In this document: one piece after another, positions 7,471-16,286 of the stretch
Layout: each line of letters opens with the position of its first letter
Position numbering within the stretch: the first letter of the stretch is position 1
NCBI RefSeq assembly: GCF_900105905.1
Contig: NZ_FNSV01000005.1
Location: forward strand, 6,014,001 to 6,078,000
Length of the DNA: 64,000 nt
Origin: Rhodococcus koreensis
GTDB lineage: Bacteria > Actinomycetota > Actinomycetes > Mycobacteriales > Mycobacteriaceae
Direction: 5' to 3'
The notes under the pieces: generated by a model
Told to the model about the DNA's origin: nothing
The model's database searches: none
Seen by the model: the letters and a program-made list of their open reading frames with translations, nothing else
Made by a program: the position numbers and the translations under genes

Positions 7471-8693
7471 GCGTGATGGGTGGACCGCTTTCGGGTATCA
7501 GGGTCCTCGACTTCGGCCAGTACATCGCCGGTCCCAGCGCGGCCCAGACGCTCGCGGATCTCGGTGCGGACGTGATCAAGGTCGAGAGCCTGCGCGGCGA
7601 TCAGGCCCGCGGTATCGGAACGTTCGGCGCGGCGATGATCCGCGCCTACAACCGCGACAAGCGAAGCCTCGGAATCGATCTCGCCCGGCCCGAGGCGAAG
7701 ACGATTCTGCATCGGTTGCTGGCGCAGACCGACGTTGTGGTGCAGAACTTCCGGACCGGCTCCGCCGACCGGCTCGGCCTCGGACCCGACGACTTACGCA
7801 GCCGGTATCCGCGCCTGATCTACGCCAACGTGACGGGATTCGGGTCCCGCGGACCGTCCCGGCACCGCCCCGGCCTCGACATCGCGGCCCAAGCGGAGTT
7901 CGGGTTGATGCACGCCACCGGCGAGATCGACGGCGAGCCGCAGCGTCTCGGGCTTGCCGCCGCGGACGTCGCCGCGGCCAATGCCCTCGCGACCGGGATT
8001 CTCGCGGCGCTCTACGAGCGGGAGTCGACCGGTCGGGGCGCGCACGTGGAGACCTCGCTGATGGAAGCGGTGCTGTCGATGCAGGCCGCGTCCTGGGGCG
8101 AGTACACGCTCACCGGTCGTGCGCCCCGGCGCAAGGGAAACGGCCAGGCGCACGCCGCCCCTGCGGCCGATGTCATCCGGGTAACCGATGGAATGATGGT
8201 GCTTTCCGCGTACACCGCCGAAAAGTGGTCCGCGCTCTGCAATCTCGTCGGCAGACCCGACATGATCGATGACCCGCGGTTCGTCGACAATCCTGCGCGG
8301 GTATCGCACCGGGCCGAGATGCTGGCCGCCCTCGTCGAGGCGCTGGGGGGTATGACCCGCGACGAGGCGGTCGCCCTCTTGCAGTCCGCGCACATCGTGT
8401 GCGGCGCGATCCGCTCTTTCGACGAGATCGCCGAGGACAAGGACGTCCTCGCCTCCGAGATCCTCGTCGACGTCGCCGGCCCCGGCGGGGTTTCGTTCAC
8501 CAGTCCCGGCCTGGCCTTCACCCTCGACGGCCACCGCCGCACCGTGTCCACGTCCGCGCCCGCAGTCGGGAGGGACACCATCTCGGTGCTTCGCGACCTC
8601 GACTTCCCGGAAGACGACATCACCGCGCTGATCGACAGCGGCGTTGTCACCGCCTCCCACACCACTCTCACCCCGGAAAGGGCTTCCTCATGA
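7467..8693 (+). CDS. Class III (CaiB/BaiF family) CoA-transferase
   Basis: A 408-residue family III CoA-transferase, starting with GTG at 7467 (AGGGA upstream) that overlaps the MFS stop. GIRVLDFGQYIAGPSAAQ and GADVIKVES form the CoA-binding N-terminal core, and the putative catalytic Asp is near residue 138 in RPGLDIAAQ. It closely resembles the enzyme at 152-1336 throughout, so the two modules are paralogous. It most likely transfers CoA onto the imported acid before dehydrogenation by the ACAD whose ATG overlaps this gene's stop (ATGA at 8690). Donor and acceptor are unknown. Confidence 0.9.
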   Translation: MSVMGGPLSGIRVLDFGQYIAGPSAAQTLADLGADVIKVESLRGDQARGIGTFGAAMIRAYNRDKRSLGIDLARPEAKTILHRLLAQTDVVVQNFRTGSADRLGLGPDDLRSRYPRLIYANVTGFGSRGPSRHRPGLDIAAQAEFGLMHATGEIDGEPQRLGLAAADVAAANALATGILAALYERESTGRGAHVETSLMEAVLSMQAASWGEYTLTGRAPRRKGNGQAHAAPAADVIRVTDGMMVLSAYTAEKWSALCNLVGRPDMIDDPRFVDNPARVSHRAEMLAALVEALGGMTRDEAVALLQSAHIVCGAIRSFDEIAEDKDVLASEILVDVAGPGGVSFTSPGLAFTLDGHRRTVSTSAPAVGRDTISVLRDLDFPEDDITALIDSGVVTASHTTLTPERASS

Positions 8694-9883
8694 TCGACCC
8701 GGACATCCTCGGCTACGACTTCCCGGCCTACCTGAAGACGATCGCCGAGTTCACCGAGAACGAACTCGTCCCCGCCGAGAACGAGATGGTCGAGGCCGGC
8801 GAGGTCCCCGCTCGACTCCTCCAACGAATGGCATCCCTCGGACTGTTCGGCATCTCGATCCCGCGCGCATACGGCGGCCTGGAGTGGACGATGGAGCAGC
8901 AGGTGCAACTCACATTCGAGTTCACCCGCGCATCCTGCGTCTACCGGTCACGCTTCTCGACGGTGATCGGCCTGTGCTCGCAGGCAATCCTGGACCACGG
9001 CACCGAGGAGCAGCGCCGGCGGATGCTGCCGGCTATGGCGGCGGGCGAACTCGTCACTGCATTCGCGCTCACCGAGGACCAGGCCGGGTCGGACGCCGCG
9101 CACCTGCGGACCACGGCCGAGCGGCGTGGTGACGTCTACGTCCTCAACGGGAGCAAGCGGTACATCACGAATGCGGCATGGGCCGACGCGTTCATCGTCT
9201 TCGCGCGCACCGATACATCCGACCCCGGTGCGGGCGGAGTCTCGGCGCTCATCGTGGACGCCGCTTCGCCGGGTCTGCGAACGGCCTTGCCGACCATCAT
9301 GAACGGGCACGCGGAGGCGCCAGTGGGGGAGATCTACTTCGACGGGGTGGAGGTACCCGCGGAGAATCTGCTCGGCGGGGTCGAGGGCCAGGGCCTGACG
9401 ATGGCACTGCGCGGCATCAACCATGCGCGCCTGCACGTCGCCGCGACTTGTGTCGGGCAGACGACCCGGATGCTCGAGGACACGGTGGCGCATGTCAACG
9501 GCCGCAGGCAGTTCGGTGCTCCCCTCGCAGAACTCGGTGCGGTGCAGGCCACGCTGGGTGAAAGCTTCGCGGAACTCGAGGCGGGGCGCGCCCTCGCCGT
9601 CGACAGCGCACGGTCCTTCGACAGCGGTGAGATCCCGCGCCACCGGATCGCCGCCGCCAAGCTGTACAACTCCGAGATGGCGAGCAGAGTCGCCGACCGC
9701 TGCGTCCAGTTGCTCGGCGGCGAGGGAATCGTCGGCCCACACCCTGTCCCGCGCATGTGGCGTGACGTGCGAGCCCTGCGCATCTACGAGGGCTCGTCGC
9801 CGGTGCACCAGCGAAACCTGGCCAAGGCAATGATCCGTCAGGTGGCGGCCGACGGCACACTGCCGAACTCGTACCGAGTGTGA
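8690..9883 (+). CDS. Acyl-CoA dehydrogenase (short-chain type, catalytic Glu in YEGS)
   Basis: A 397-residue FAD-dependent acyl-CoA dehydrogenase. The FAD/substrate motif FALTEDQAGSD is in the middle domain, and the C-terminal RIYEGSSPVHQRNLAK places the catalytic base at about Glu367, as in short- and medium-chain enzymes and glutaryl-CoA dehydrogenase relatives. This differs from the MKRT-type ACADs elsewhere in the window, which use the LPRERL glutamate. The ATG overlaps the CoA-transferase stop. It would oxidise the acyl-CoA made by that enzyme and pass electrons to ETF. The paralogous module at 1-3476 carries an MKRT-type ACAD instead, so the substrates may differ. Confidence 0.92.
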   Translation: MIDPDILGYDFPAYLKTIAEFTENELVPAENEMVEAGEVPARLLQRMASLGLFGISIPRAYGGLEWTMEQQVQLTFEFTRASCVYRSRFSTVIGLCSQAILDHGTEEQRRRMLPAMAAGELVTAFALTEDQAGSDAAHLRTTAERRGDVYVLNGSKRYITNAAWADAFIVFARTDTSDPGAGGVSALIVDAASPGLRTALPTIMNGHAEAPVGEIYFDGVEVPAENLLGGVEGQGLTMALRGINHARLHVAATCVGQTTRMLEDTVAHVNGRRQFGAPLAELGAVQATLGESFAELEAGRALAVDSARSFDSGEIPRHRIAAAKLYNSEMASRVADRCVQLLGGEGIVGPHPVPRMWRDVRALRIYEGSSPVHQRNLAKAMIRQVAADGTLPNSYRV

Positions 9884-9935
9884 CTCGAGGACGGAGGCAC
9901 TCGTACCGGCCGCCCGCCGGGGGAATGATGGGGAC

Positions 9936-10925
9936 ATGGACATCCGCCAACTCGAGTATTTCCTCGCCGTCGTCGAGCACGGCGGAGTCAACCGGGCGGC
10001 CGGACACCTCCATGTGGCGCAGGCGTCGCTGTCGCAAGGCATTCGTCAGCTCGAACGGGAGCTGAAGCTGACCTTGTTCCACCGTACGGGCCGCAATCTC
10101 GTCCTCAACCCGGCCGGGCAGCTGCTGGTCGAACCCGCACGCAAGGTGCTCGACGACCTTCTTGCCGCCCAGGACATCATGCGGGGTGCTCGCGAACTCC
10201 ACGTCGGGTCGATCACCATCGGAACGATGCCCGAGATGTCGAGCGAGGCGGTGGCTGCGTGGAGCGGAACCTTCACCCGGCTCCACCCCGACATCCGCAT
10301 CGATCTGTCGGAGTACGCGAGTGCCGCGGACCTGTGCGACGAGGTGCTCACCGGTCAGTGTGAATTGGGATTCACGACATTCCCCGTGCCGACCGACAAT
10401 CTCGAAAAGGTTCAACTCGGTGTCCAGCGGCTGCTCCTGGTGAGGCCGCCGGGCACACCTCCGGACGGCGAGACAACGCCGTTCGATCTCACGCGTCTCG
10501 AGCAGGTCCCACTCGTGACGAGCAGCTCGGCGCTGCGGGAAAACGACATCGTCGCAACGATATTGCGCCGCGAATCGGTGGTTCCCCGGATCAGTGCCCG
10601 GGTGCCGAACCGGCACGCCCAGCTGACGCTTGTCCTCAACGGTTCGGCCAGCGCATTCCTTCCCTTGAGGATGGCCACGGCAGCACACCGGCTGGGCGCC
10701 CACGTATCGGAGACACGGCCGGCGATCCGCACGCCGTTCGGGATCGTTCACCGGCCCGGAGCGCTGAATCCGGCGGCGAAGAGCTTCGTGATACAGAGTC
10801 ACGCAGACCTGGCGCAGTGGGACAGGCTCATCGCCGAGCATCAAGAATCCGGCGCCTCGCTACTCGAGGCCGCGCTGCTCGCCGACGACGAAATCCACGC
10901 CCGAAGGGACAATCGAGAGGTCTGA
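9936..10925 (+). CDS. LysR family transcriptional regulator
   Basis: A 329-residue LysR-type regulator. The DNA-binding part MDIRQLEYFLAVVEHGGVNR followed by AQASLSQGIRQLE is nearly the same as in the protein at 3584-4597, and the effector domain is recognisably related. It lies 52 bp downstream of the ACAD gene and on the same strand. This is unusual for LysR genes, which are commonly divergent, but it suggests local control of the MFS/CoA-transferase/ACAD operon, perhaps through the dyad at 5976-5997. The gene ends 19 bp from the convergent DUF1254 gene. Confidence 0.92.
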   Translation: MDIRQLEYFLAVVEHGGVNRAAGHLHVAQASLSQGIRQLERELKLTLFHRTGRNLVLNPAGQLLVEPARKVLDDLLAAQDIMRGARELHVGSITIGTMPEMSSEAVAAWSGTFTRLHPDIRIDLSEYASAADLCDEVLTGQCELGFTTFPVPTDNLEKVQLGVQRLLLVRPPGTPPDGETTPFDLTRLEQVPLVTSSSALRENDIVATILRRESVVPRISARVPNRHAQLTLVLNGSASAFLPLRMATAAHRLGAHVSETRPAIRTPFGIVHRPGALNPAAKSFVIQSHADLAQWDRLIAEHQESGASLLEAALLADDEIHARRDNREV

Positions 10926-10944
10926 CCGTCTACGTATTGGCGTT

Positions 10945-12321
10945 TCAGTCCTGCGCGGCTGCCCGTGTGACGGTTGGGGGCTCCCACGTCCCGTCGAGGA
11001 TTGCCTGATCCGGCCAGTACGCGCGCAGGTAGACGGTGAACTCGTCGTCCGGTGCCGGCAGCCAGTTCGCCAGCCGTGCCGGGTCCGTGGGTGCTGCGCC
11101 GCCCACAGTCAGCGTCAGCGAACCGTCGTCTCCGTAGGTGAGGTTCTGGTTCTTGGTGCCGAGGGAGAAACGGTCGAGGTCGTTCGGGTGGAAGAAGTGG
11201 TGCTTGTTGTAGACCGTCAATGACCAGAACCCGCGCACCGGTGGCAGCTGGCCGGTGGGGAACGCCACGGTGTAGGTGTGCGAACCGTGGAGGCGGTCGC
11301 CCGCGTCGTCGAGATCCTGGTAGTAGTAGACGGTTTCGTTCGGTGTGTTGACGAAGATGTTCGACTTGCCGATCGCGGTGCGCGACAGATAGTAGGTGCC
11401 GAACGCGGCACCGTTGCGTTGCGTGGTCCAGTTGTGCGCGACCGGAATGCCGATATTGCGGAACTCGAACAGCTCCCCGACGACGGCGTCGGTGTCCACC
11501 GCCGACTGTCGCAGCGCACCGGCGATACTCGGGTCGTTCTCGGCGGCGGCGAGCACCGAACGGAACCACCCGTACAGCGCCTCCTCACCGGGCAATGCAG
11601 GCACCTCGTCGAGCACCTCGCCGAACACCTCGAAGTACGTTCCGGGGTCGACCCACTGGGTTTCGCCCTGATCGCCGGTGGCATCACCACCGCCGAACGA
11701 CGGGACCTCCGCCCAGTCCTTCACCTTGACCGTGCCGTCGAACTCCGACAGCGGATACACGCTGATGCGATCGACGAGCGGTGCGATCGCATCCCGATCC
11801 TCCGGGGTGTCGTCCATGAACACTCGCGGGATCACGACGCCGACGCGGGTGTCGTACCGGAACACGTCGGTGATGCCGTCGGGCACGTCACCGTCCCACG
11901 AGGCGGGCGCGAGCAGGTAGAAGCCGGGTGCCGTTCCATACATCTGGCCGAGCCGAACAAACGAGTCGGTGCGCTGGTCGACGACCTGATACACCCAGAA
12001 GCGGTCACCGAAATCGGGAACCTGAACCACCGACGGCCCGCGAGCGGAATCGAGAACACCGAATCCGTACGCGACGTCCTGGTTGGGGCACGCAACAACC
12101 CGCTCCTCCGGCCGGATGTAGTCCCGCAGCATCCCGATCGTCCCCGGCGGGCCGGCCGGAACGATGCCGGCCAGCAGACCCGGCTCCGGCAGTTGCGCCA
12201 TCAGGGTTCGCCGGTTGTGGAGGTTCACCAACGGCCAACCCCACAGATACGCGGCTCTGCCGACCGACCGGGCGTAATCGGCAGTCACCTTCGAACGGCT
12301 GAACTCATCCATCCCCGGCAT
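10945..12321 (-). CDS. DUF1254/DUF1214 domain protein
   Basis: A 458-residue protein. The N-terminal half (about 15-160, with AYLWGWPLVNLHNRR and later PNQDVAYGFGVLDSARG) matches DUF1254, and the C-terminal half (about 330-445, with PTGQLPPVRGFWSLTVYN) matches DUF1214. Members occur widely in actinobacteria and proteobacteria, often beside degradation genes, but have no defined reaction. No signal peptide is visible at the chosen start, an ATG at 12321 with GGAG six bases upstream. It is a single-gene unit, convergent with the LysR gene. Function unknown. Confidence 0.85.
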   Translation of the reverse strand: MPGMDEFSRSKVTADYARSVGRAAYLWGWPLVNLHNRRTLMAQLPEPGLLAGIVPAGPPGTIGMLRDYIRPEERVVACPNQDVAYGFGVLDSARGPSVVQVPDFGDRFWVYQVVDQRTDSFVRLGQMYGTAPGFYLLAPASWDGDVPDGITDVFRYDTRVGVVIPRVFMDDTPEDRDAIAPLVDRISVYPLSEFDGTVKVKDWAEVPSFGGGDATGDQGETQWVDPGTYFEVFGEVLDEVPALPGEEALYGWFRSVLAAAENDPSIAGALRQSAVDTDAVVGELFEFRNIGIPVAHNWTTQRNGAAFGTYYLSRTAIGKSNIFVNTPNETVYYYQDLDDAGDRLHGSHTYTVAFPTGQLPPVRGFWSLTVYNKHHFFHPNDLDRFSLGTKNQNLTYGDDGSLTLTVGGAAPTDPARLANWLPAPDDEFTVYLRAYWPDQAILDGTWEPPTVTRAAAQD

Positions 12322-12708
12322 ACATCGCTCCGTCCCGCGAATCGACTACAGGCGAACAATCACGACGCTACGGACGACCACGCTCGGACGATTCACCCAG
12401 AGGAGATGAACTTCGACCAGCCGCCCCATCGCCTGACAGCCGGGTGAAAGTGACCCTTGACACATCACGGGAAATGGTCGAATGTGAATCTGAAGTAAGC
12501 ACATCGGATTACATCTCCGCGCCGGCATTTCTGCCGGGACACGTTAGCTAGGAGATCTTCCCGGCTCGACCCCCGCAGAACCATCGCAGATTTCAGACTT
12601 GCAAATAACCAAAATGTGGATCGATCGGAGCGGTCCAATTTTCTCGCTCGGCTCGATTCCGGGCTCAACCCCTCAGCATGCTCGTCAATGACCCGAAAGG
12701 GATTAACG
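12322..12708. other. Intergenic region between divergent DUF1254 and MFS genes
   Basis: 387 bp without a supported gene. It must hold both divergent promoters. The only vegetative-looking element on the plus strand is a consensus TTGACA at 12457-12462 followed after 17 bases by a poor GAATGT. An in-frame extension of the MFS gene to 12616 is possible but lacks a ribosome site. Confidence 0.5.
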
Positions 12709-14040
12709 GTGACAACACGCGAGAACACTTCTCGGCACCCACTGCCGACACATTCGAGCACGTCCGATCGGCCGATGCGGGCTTGGGGTTTCACCTCCCT
12801 GCTCGTGCTGCTGACGGTGGTCAATTGGAGCGACAAGGCTGTTCTCGGGATCATCGCGCAGCCGCTGGCCAAGGAGTTGGACCTGACGGCGGCGCAGATC
12901 GGTCTGGTCGGCAGCCTGTTCTTCTTCACCTTCATCATCGGCGGCTTCTTCTCCGGGGCGGTGAACACGCTGCTGTCCCTGCGGTGGGCGCTTGCCGTGC
13001 TGGCGTTGGCCTGGTCGGCTGCGATGCTGCCGATGGTGTTCACTGCCAGTTTCACGGTGCTGCTGGCCAGTCGACTTCTACTGGGACTGTCGGAAGGACC
13101 GAGCGGCCCGCTGACGCACACTGCGACCTTCTCATGGCATCCACCCGCGAAGCGGGCCTTGCCGGGCGCCTTGCTTGCCGGGTCTGCCTCGCTGGCAAAG
13201 ATCGTCGTCGCCCCGGCGTTGGCTTTCGTCACCGTGTCCTGGGGCTGGCGGGCCGCGTTGGTCTGCCTCGCGGTCCTCGGCGTGCTGTGGTGTGTGCTGT
13301 GGTTGTCGACGTGGTCCGAGGGACCCCACATCCGAAGCGGGAAGGGGCATGCCGGCACCGAATCCGGGACCGCTGCAGACGAGCCCGCGGTGCCGTGGAT
13401 TCGTATCTTCCGGACCCCGACCTTTCTCAGTTGCATGCTGCTGATCATGGCAATCTACGCGTTGGTCGCGATAGTTCTGACGTGGCTCCCGTCGTATTTC
13501 GAGGTAGCGCTGGGCTATACCAGATTGCAGGCCGGGTCGATGTTCGCCTTCCCCAGCATCGCGGGTCTGACCCTCATGCTGCTGTTGGGCGCAACCGGTG
13601 ACCGGCTAACTTCTCGCGGCGCGACGTCCCGGACGGTGCGGATCATCATTCCCGTGGCCGGCGTGGTGATCAGCTCGGCGATCCTGGTGACACTGCCCTA
13701 CGTCGGCGTGCCCGCACTCGCCGTTCTCATCGTGTCGGTCGGCTACGGCTTCCTCGCGTCGGGTTACCCGCTGATCATCGCCACCATCACGGAGTTGTGC
13801 CCGCCACGCCAGACGGCAGGCACCCTCGGGGTGTTCATGGCGATGATGGGGATCGGCGGGTTGGTTGGGCCGTACATCACCGGACTGATCGTCGACGCGG
13901 CGGACAACCCGGCAGCGGGATACGCGACCGCGTTCCAGGCCTTCGGGGTGGTCGCGATGGTCGTCGCCCTCGGCGCTCTCGTCTTCGCGAATCCGGAACG
14001 GGACAAGCGCGCCGTGCGCGCGGACGCCTCCAGTCGGTAG
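12709..14040 (+). CDS. MFS transporter
   Basis: A 443-residue major facilitator protein with about twelve helices and a central charged loop. The first helix has VNWSDKAVLGIIA, a looser version of the NFADKA signature in the other carriers of this window. I use the GTG at 12709, which has AAAGGG seven bases upstream; the ATG at 12616 would add 31 hydrophilic residues. It precedes the long beta-oxidation operon by 215 bp on the same strand and may import its substrate. No regulator gene is immediately adjacent. Confidence 0.87.
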   Translation: MTTRENTSRHPLPTHSSTSDRPMRAWGFTSLLVLLTVVNWSDKAVLGIIAQPLAKELDLTAAQIGLVGSLFFFTFIIGGFFSGAVNTLLSLRWALAVLALAWSAAMLPMVFTASFTVLLASRLLLGLSEGPSGPLTHTATFSWHPPAKRALPGALLAGSASLAKIVVAPALAFVTVSWGWRAALVCLAVLGVLWCVLWLSTWSEGPHIRSGKGHAGTESGTAADEPAVPWIRIFRTPTFLSCMLLIMAIYALVAIVLTWLPSYFEVALGYTRLQAGSMFAFPSIAGLTLMLLLGATGDRLTSRGATSRTVRIIIPVAGVVISSAILVTLPYVGVPALAVLIVSVGYGFLASGYPLIIATITELCPPRQTAGTLGVFMAMMGIGGLVGPYITGLIVDAADNPAAGYATAFQAFGVVAMVVALGALVFANPERDKRAVRADASSR

Positions 14041-14255
14041 GTGCGGACCCGGGCCTTCCGTGCCGCCACGGTCCTCCGTCGATGAGGGGGTTGACAAGGG
14101 CGCACCGCCGAGGCAATGTGAATACTCAGTAACCGACAACATTGAATCAATGCGCATCTATATTTCGGACATAACACCAGTAAGACGCCGGTTTATGGCC
14201 AAGCAGATCGAACGTGATTCGGAATAGTAAGACAGACTTCTTGGAAGGCAATGCG

Positions 14256-15059
14256 ATGGGAACACTCAGCGGCAAGACGGCTCTCGTATCGGGTTCGGGA
14301 CGCGGCATCGGGCGTGAGATCGCCCTGAAGCTGGCCCGCGAGGGTGCGGCGGTGGTGGTCAACGACCTCGATCCGGAACCGGCCGCGCAGACGGTGGACG
14401 AGATCGCCGCGGCCGGTGGCCGTGCCGTTGCCTGCACCGGATCGGTGGCGGAGGACGGGTTCGCCGAGCGATTCGTCGAGACCGCGGTCGACACGTTCGG
14501 CGGTCTCGACATCATCGTGAACAACGCCGGCTACACGTGGGACTCGGTGATCCAGAAGATGACCGACGAACAATGGGACACCATCCTGGACGTCAACCTG
14601 AAGGCGCCGTTCCGGATCCTGCGGGCGGCGCAGCCGTTCATCAAGTCCGCGCCCACCGACTATCACCGCAAAGTCGTCAACATCTCCTCGGTGTCCGGGT
14701 TCTACGGCAATGCGGGCCAGGCGAACTACGGCGCGGCCAAGGCCGGCCTGCTCGGGCTCACCAAGACACTCGCCAAGGAGTGGGGCCGCTACAGGGTCAA
14801 CGTGAACGCAGTGGCCTTCGGTCTCATCCTCACCCGGATGACCGAGATCGCCGCCGACACCGATACCACCCTGAACATCGACGGCCGCGATATTCGCGTC
14901 GGTATCAACGCCGATCGAATGGCGATGTCATCGAAGATGATTCCGTTCGGGCGCGGCGGCACCCCGACCGAGGCCGCCGGGGCGGTGTACCTGCTGTGCA
15001 CCCCCGAATCCGACTACGTCAACAGCCAGTGCCTCGTGGTCGACGCCGGCCGCGTCTGA
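14256..15059 (+). CDS. SDR family oxidoreductase (3-hydroxyacyl-CoA dehydrogenase-like)
   Basis: A 267-residue classical short-chain dehydrogenase. The nucleotide-binding loop SGSGRGIG is at residues 12-19, followed by NNAG (89-92), the catalytic Ser near 144 and YGAAK with Tyr158 and Lys162. Asp at the end of the second strand (VVNDLD) favours NAD over NADP. The start at 14256 has GGAAGG upstream; the earlier ATG at 14214 gives a non-conserved extension. It is the first gene of the long operon and closely matches the SDRs at 40706 and 50981, including the C-terminal LLCTPESDYVNSQCL. It probably oxidises a hydroxyacyl-CoA intermediate. Confidence 0.9.
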   Translation: MGTLSGKTALVSGSGRGIGREIALKLAREGAAVVVNDLDPEPAAQTVDEIAAAGGRAVACTGSVAEDGFAERFVETAVDTFGGLDIIVNNAGYTWDSVIQKMTDEQWDTILDVNLKAPFRILRAAQPFIKSAPTDYHRKVVNISSVSGFYGNAGQANYGAAKAGLLGLTKTLAKEWGRYRVNVNAVAFGLILTRMTEIAADTDTTLNIDGRDIRVGINADRMAMSSKMIPFGRGGTPTEAAGAVYLLCTPESDYVNSQCLVVDAGRV

Positions 15060-15099
15060 CCCCGCACCGTACCAACAGTCCAACCCGTCAGGAGAGACG

Positions 15100-16254
15100 A
15101 TGAAGCGCACCGTTTACACCGAAGAGCACGAAGCATTCCGCGACACCATCCGCACCTTCATCGCCAAGGAGGTGTCGCCGTACTACGCCGACTGGGAGAA
15201 GGCGAACCAGGCTCCGCGTGAACTGTTCCACAAACTCGGAGCGTTGGGCGCCATGAGCTTCGACATTCCCGAGGAGTACGGCGGGCCCGGGCCCACGAGC
15301 TTCAAATTCCAGGCCGTCATTCAGGAGGAGACCGCTCGCGCCGCAGTCACTCTCGGGCATTTCACCGTGACCACCGGCATCGTGTTGCCCTACCTGCTGC
15401 GCCTGGCGAACGAGGAACAGAAGACGCGCTGGCTTCCCGGTGTCGCCACCGGCGAGACGGTGCTGTGCATCGCGATGACCGAACCGGGTACCGGTTCGGA
15501 CCTGGCAGGCATCCGCACCACCGCCCGGCTGTCCGAGGACGGTACCCATTACGTCCTGAACGGCGCGAAGACGTTCATCACCGGTATCCGCAACTCCGAA
15601 CTCTGCGTCGTCGCGGCCCGCACCGCCGCACCCAACGACGACCGCCGGTTCGGCCTGAGCCTGCTCGTCGTACCGACGGACAGCCCCGGCTTCGAATTCG
15701 GACGCAAGCTCGACAAGATCGGCATGAAGGCCAGCGACACCAACGAGATCTCCTTCACCGACGTGATGGTGCCCGTGGAAAACCTTCTCGGCGAGCAGGA
15801 TCAGGGTTTCTCCTATCTGGGACAGAATTTGCCCCGCGAGCGGCTGTCGATCGGAGTCGGCGCCGTCTCCACCGCGACCGCGGCGATCGACTTCGCCCGC
15901 GAGTACGTCCGGGAACGGCAAGTGTTCGGCAAGCCGGTCGCGCATTTTCAGAACACCAAGTTCGTGCTCGCCGAGTGCGCCGCCGAGGTCGCTGCCGGGC
16001 AGGCCCTGGTGGACCGGGGGCTCGATCTCGACGAAGCCGGTGCACTCACCCCGGCGGACGCTGCCCGCATCAAGCTGTTCTGCACCGAAATGGGTGGGCG
16101 TGTGATCGACAAGTGCCTGCAACTGCACGGTGGCTACGGCTACATGCTCGAGTACCCGATCGCGCGCCTGTACGCCGACGCCCGGGTCAACCGCATCTTC
16201 GGCGGCACCAGCGAAGTCATGAAGACCATCATCGCCAAGGACCTGGGTCTCTAG
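15100..16254 (+). CDS. Acyl-CoA dehydrogenase (MKRT/LCAD-like type)
   Basis: A 384-residue acyl-CoA dehydrogenase starting MKRTVYTEEHEAF. It has IAMTEPGTGSDLAGI in the FAD/substrate domain. The C-terminal loop reads FGGTSEV, lacking the Glu of the YEGT motif, but NLPRERL supplies Glu247, the base position used by long-chain and isovaleryl-CoA dehydrogenases. It oxidises an acyl-CoA with electrons going to ETF. It is 40 bp after the SDR and 32 bp before the thiolase in one operon. Four paralogues of the same type lie in the window (left edge, 22098, 41541, 48162). Confidence 0.94.
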   Translation: MKRTVYTEEHEAFRDTIRTFIAKEVSPYYADWEKANQAPRELFHKLGALGAMSFDIPEEYGGPGPTSFKFQAVIQEETARAAVTLGHFTVTTGIVLPYLLRLANEEQKTRWLPGVATGETVLCIAMTEPGTGSDLAGIRTTARLSEDGTHYVLNGAKTFITGIRNSELCVVAARTAAPNDDRRFGLSLLVVPTDSPGFEFGRKLDKIGMKASDTNEISFTDVMVPVENLLGEQDQGFSYLGQNLPRERLSIGVGAVSTATAAIDFAREYVRERQVFGKPVAHFQNTKFVLAECAAEVAAGQALVDRGLDLDEAGALTPADAARIKLFCTEMGGRVIDKCLQLHGGYGYMLEYPIARLYADARVNRIFGGTSEVMKTIIAKDLGL

Positions 16255-16286
16255 GACCCCGAACCACGCTCCCCGCAGGAGGATTC

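Noticed and set aside
12457..12485. A firm promoter call in the 12322-12708 gap
   Set aside because: The TTGACA is perfect, but the -10 (GAATGT) is poor and the distance to the MFS start is over 200 bases, so it is mentioned only within the intergenic entry.
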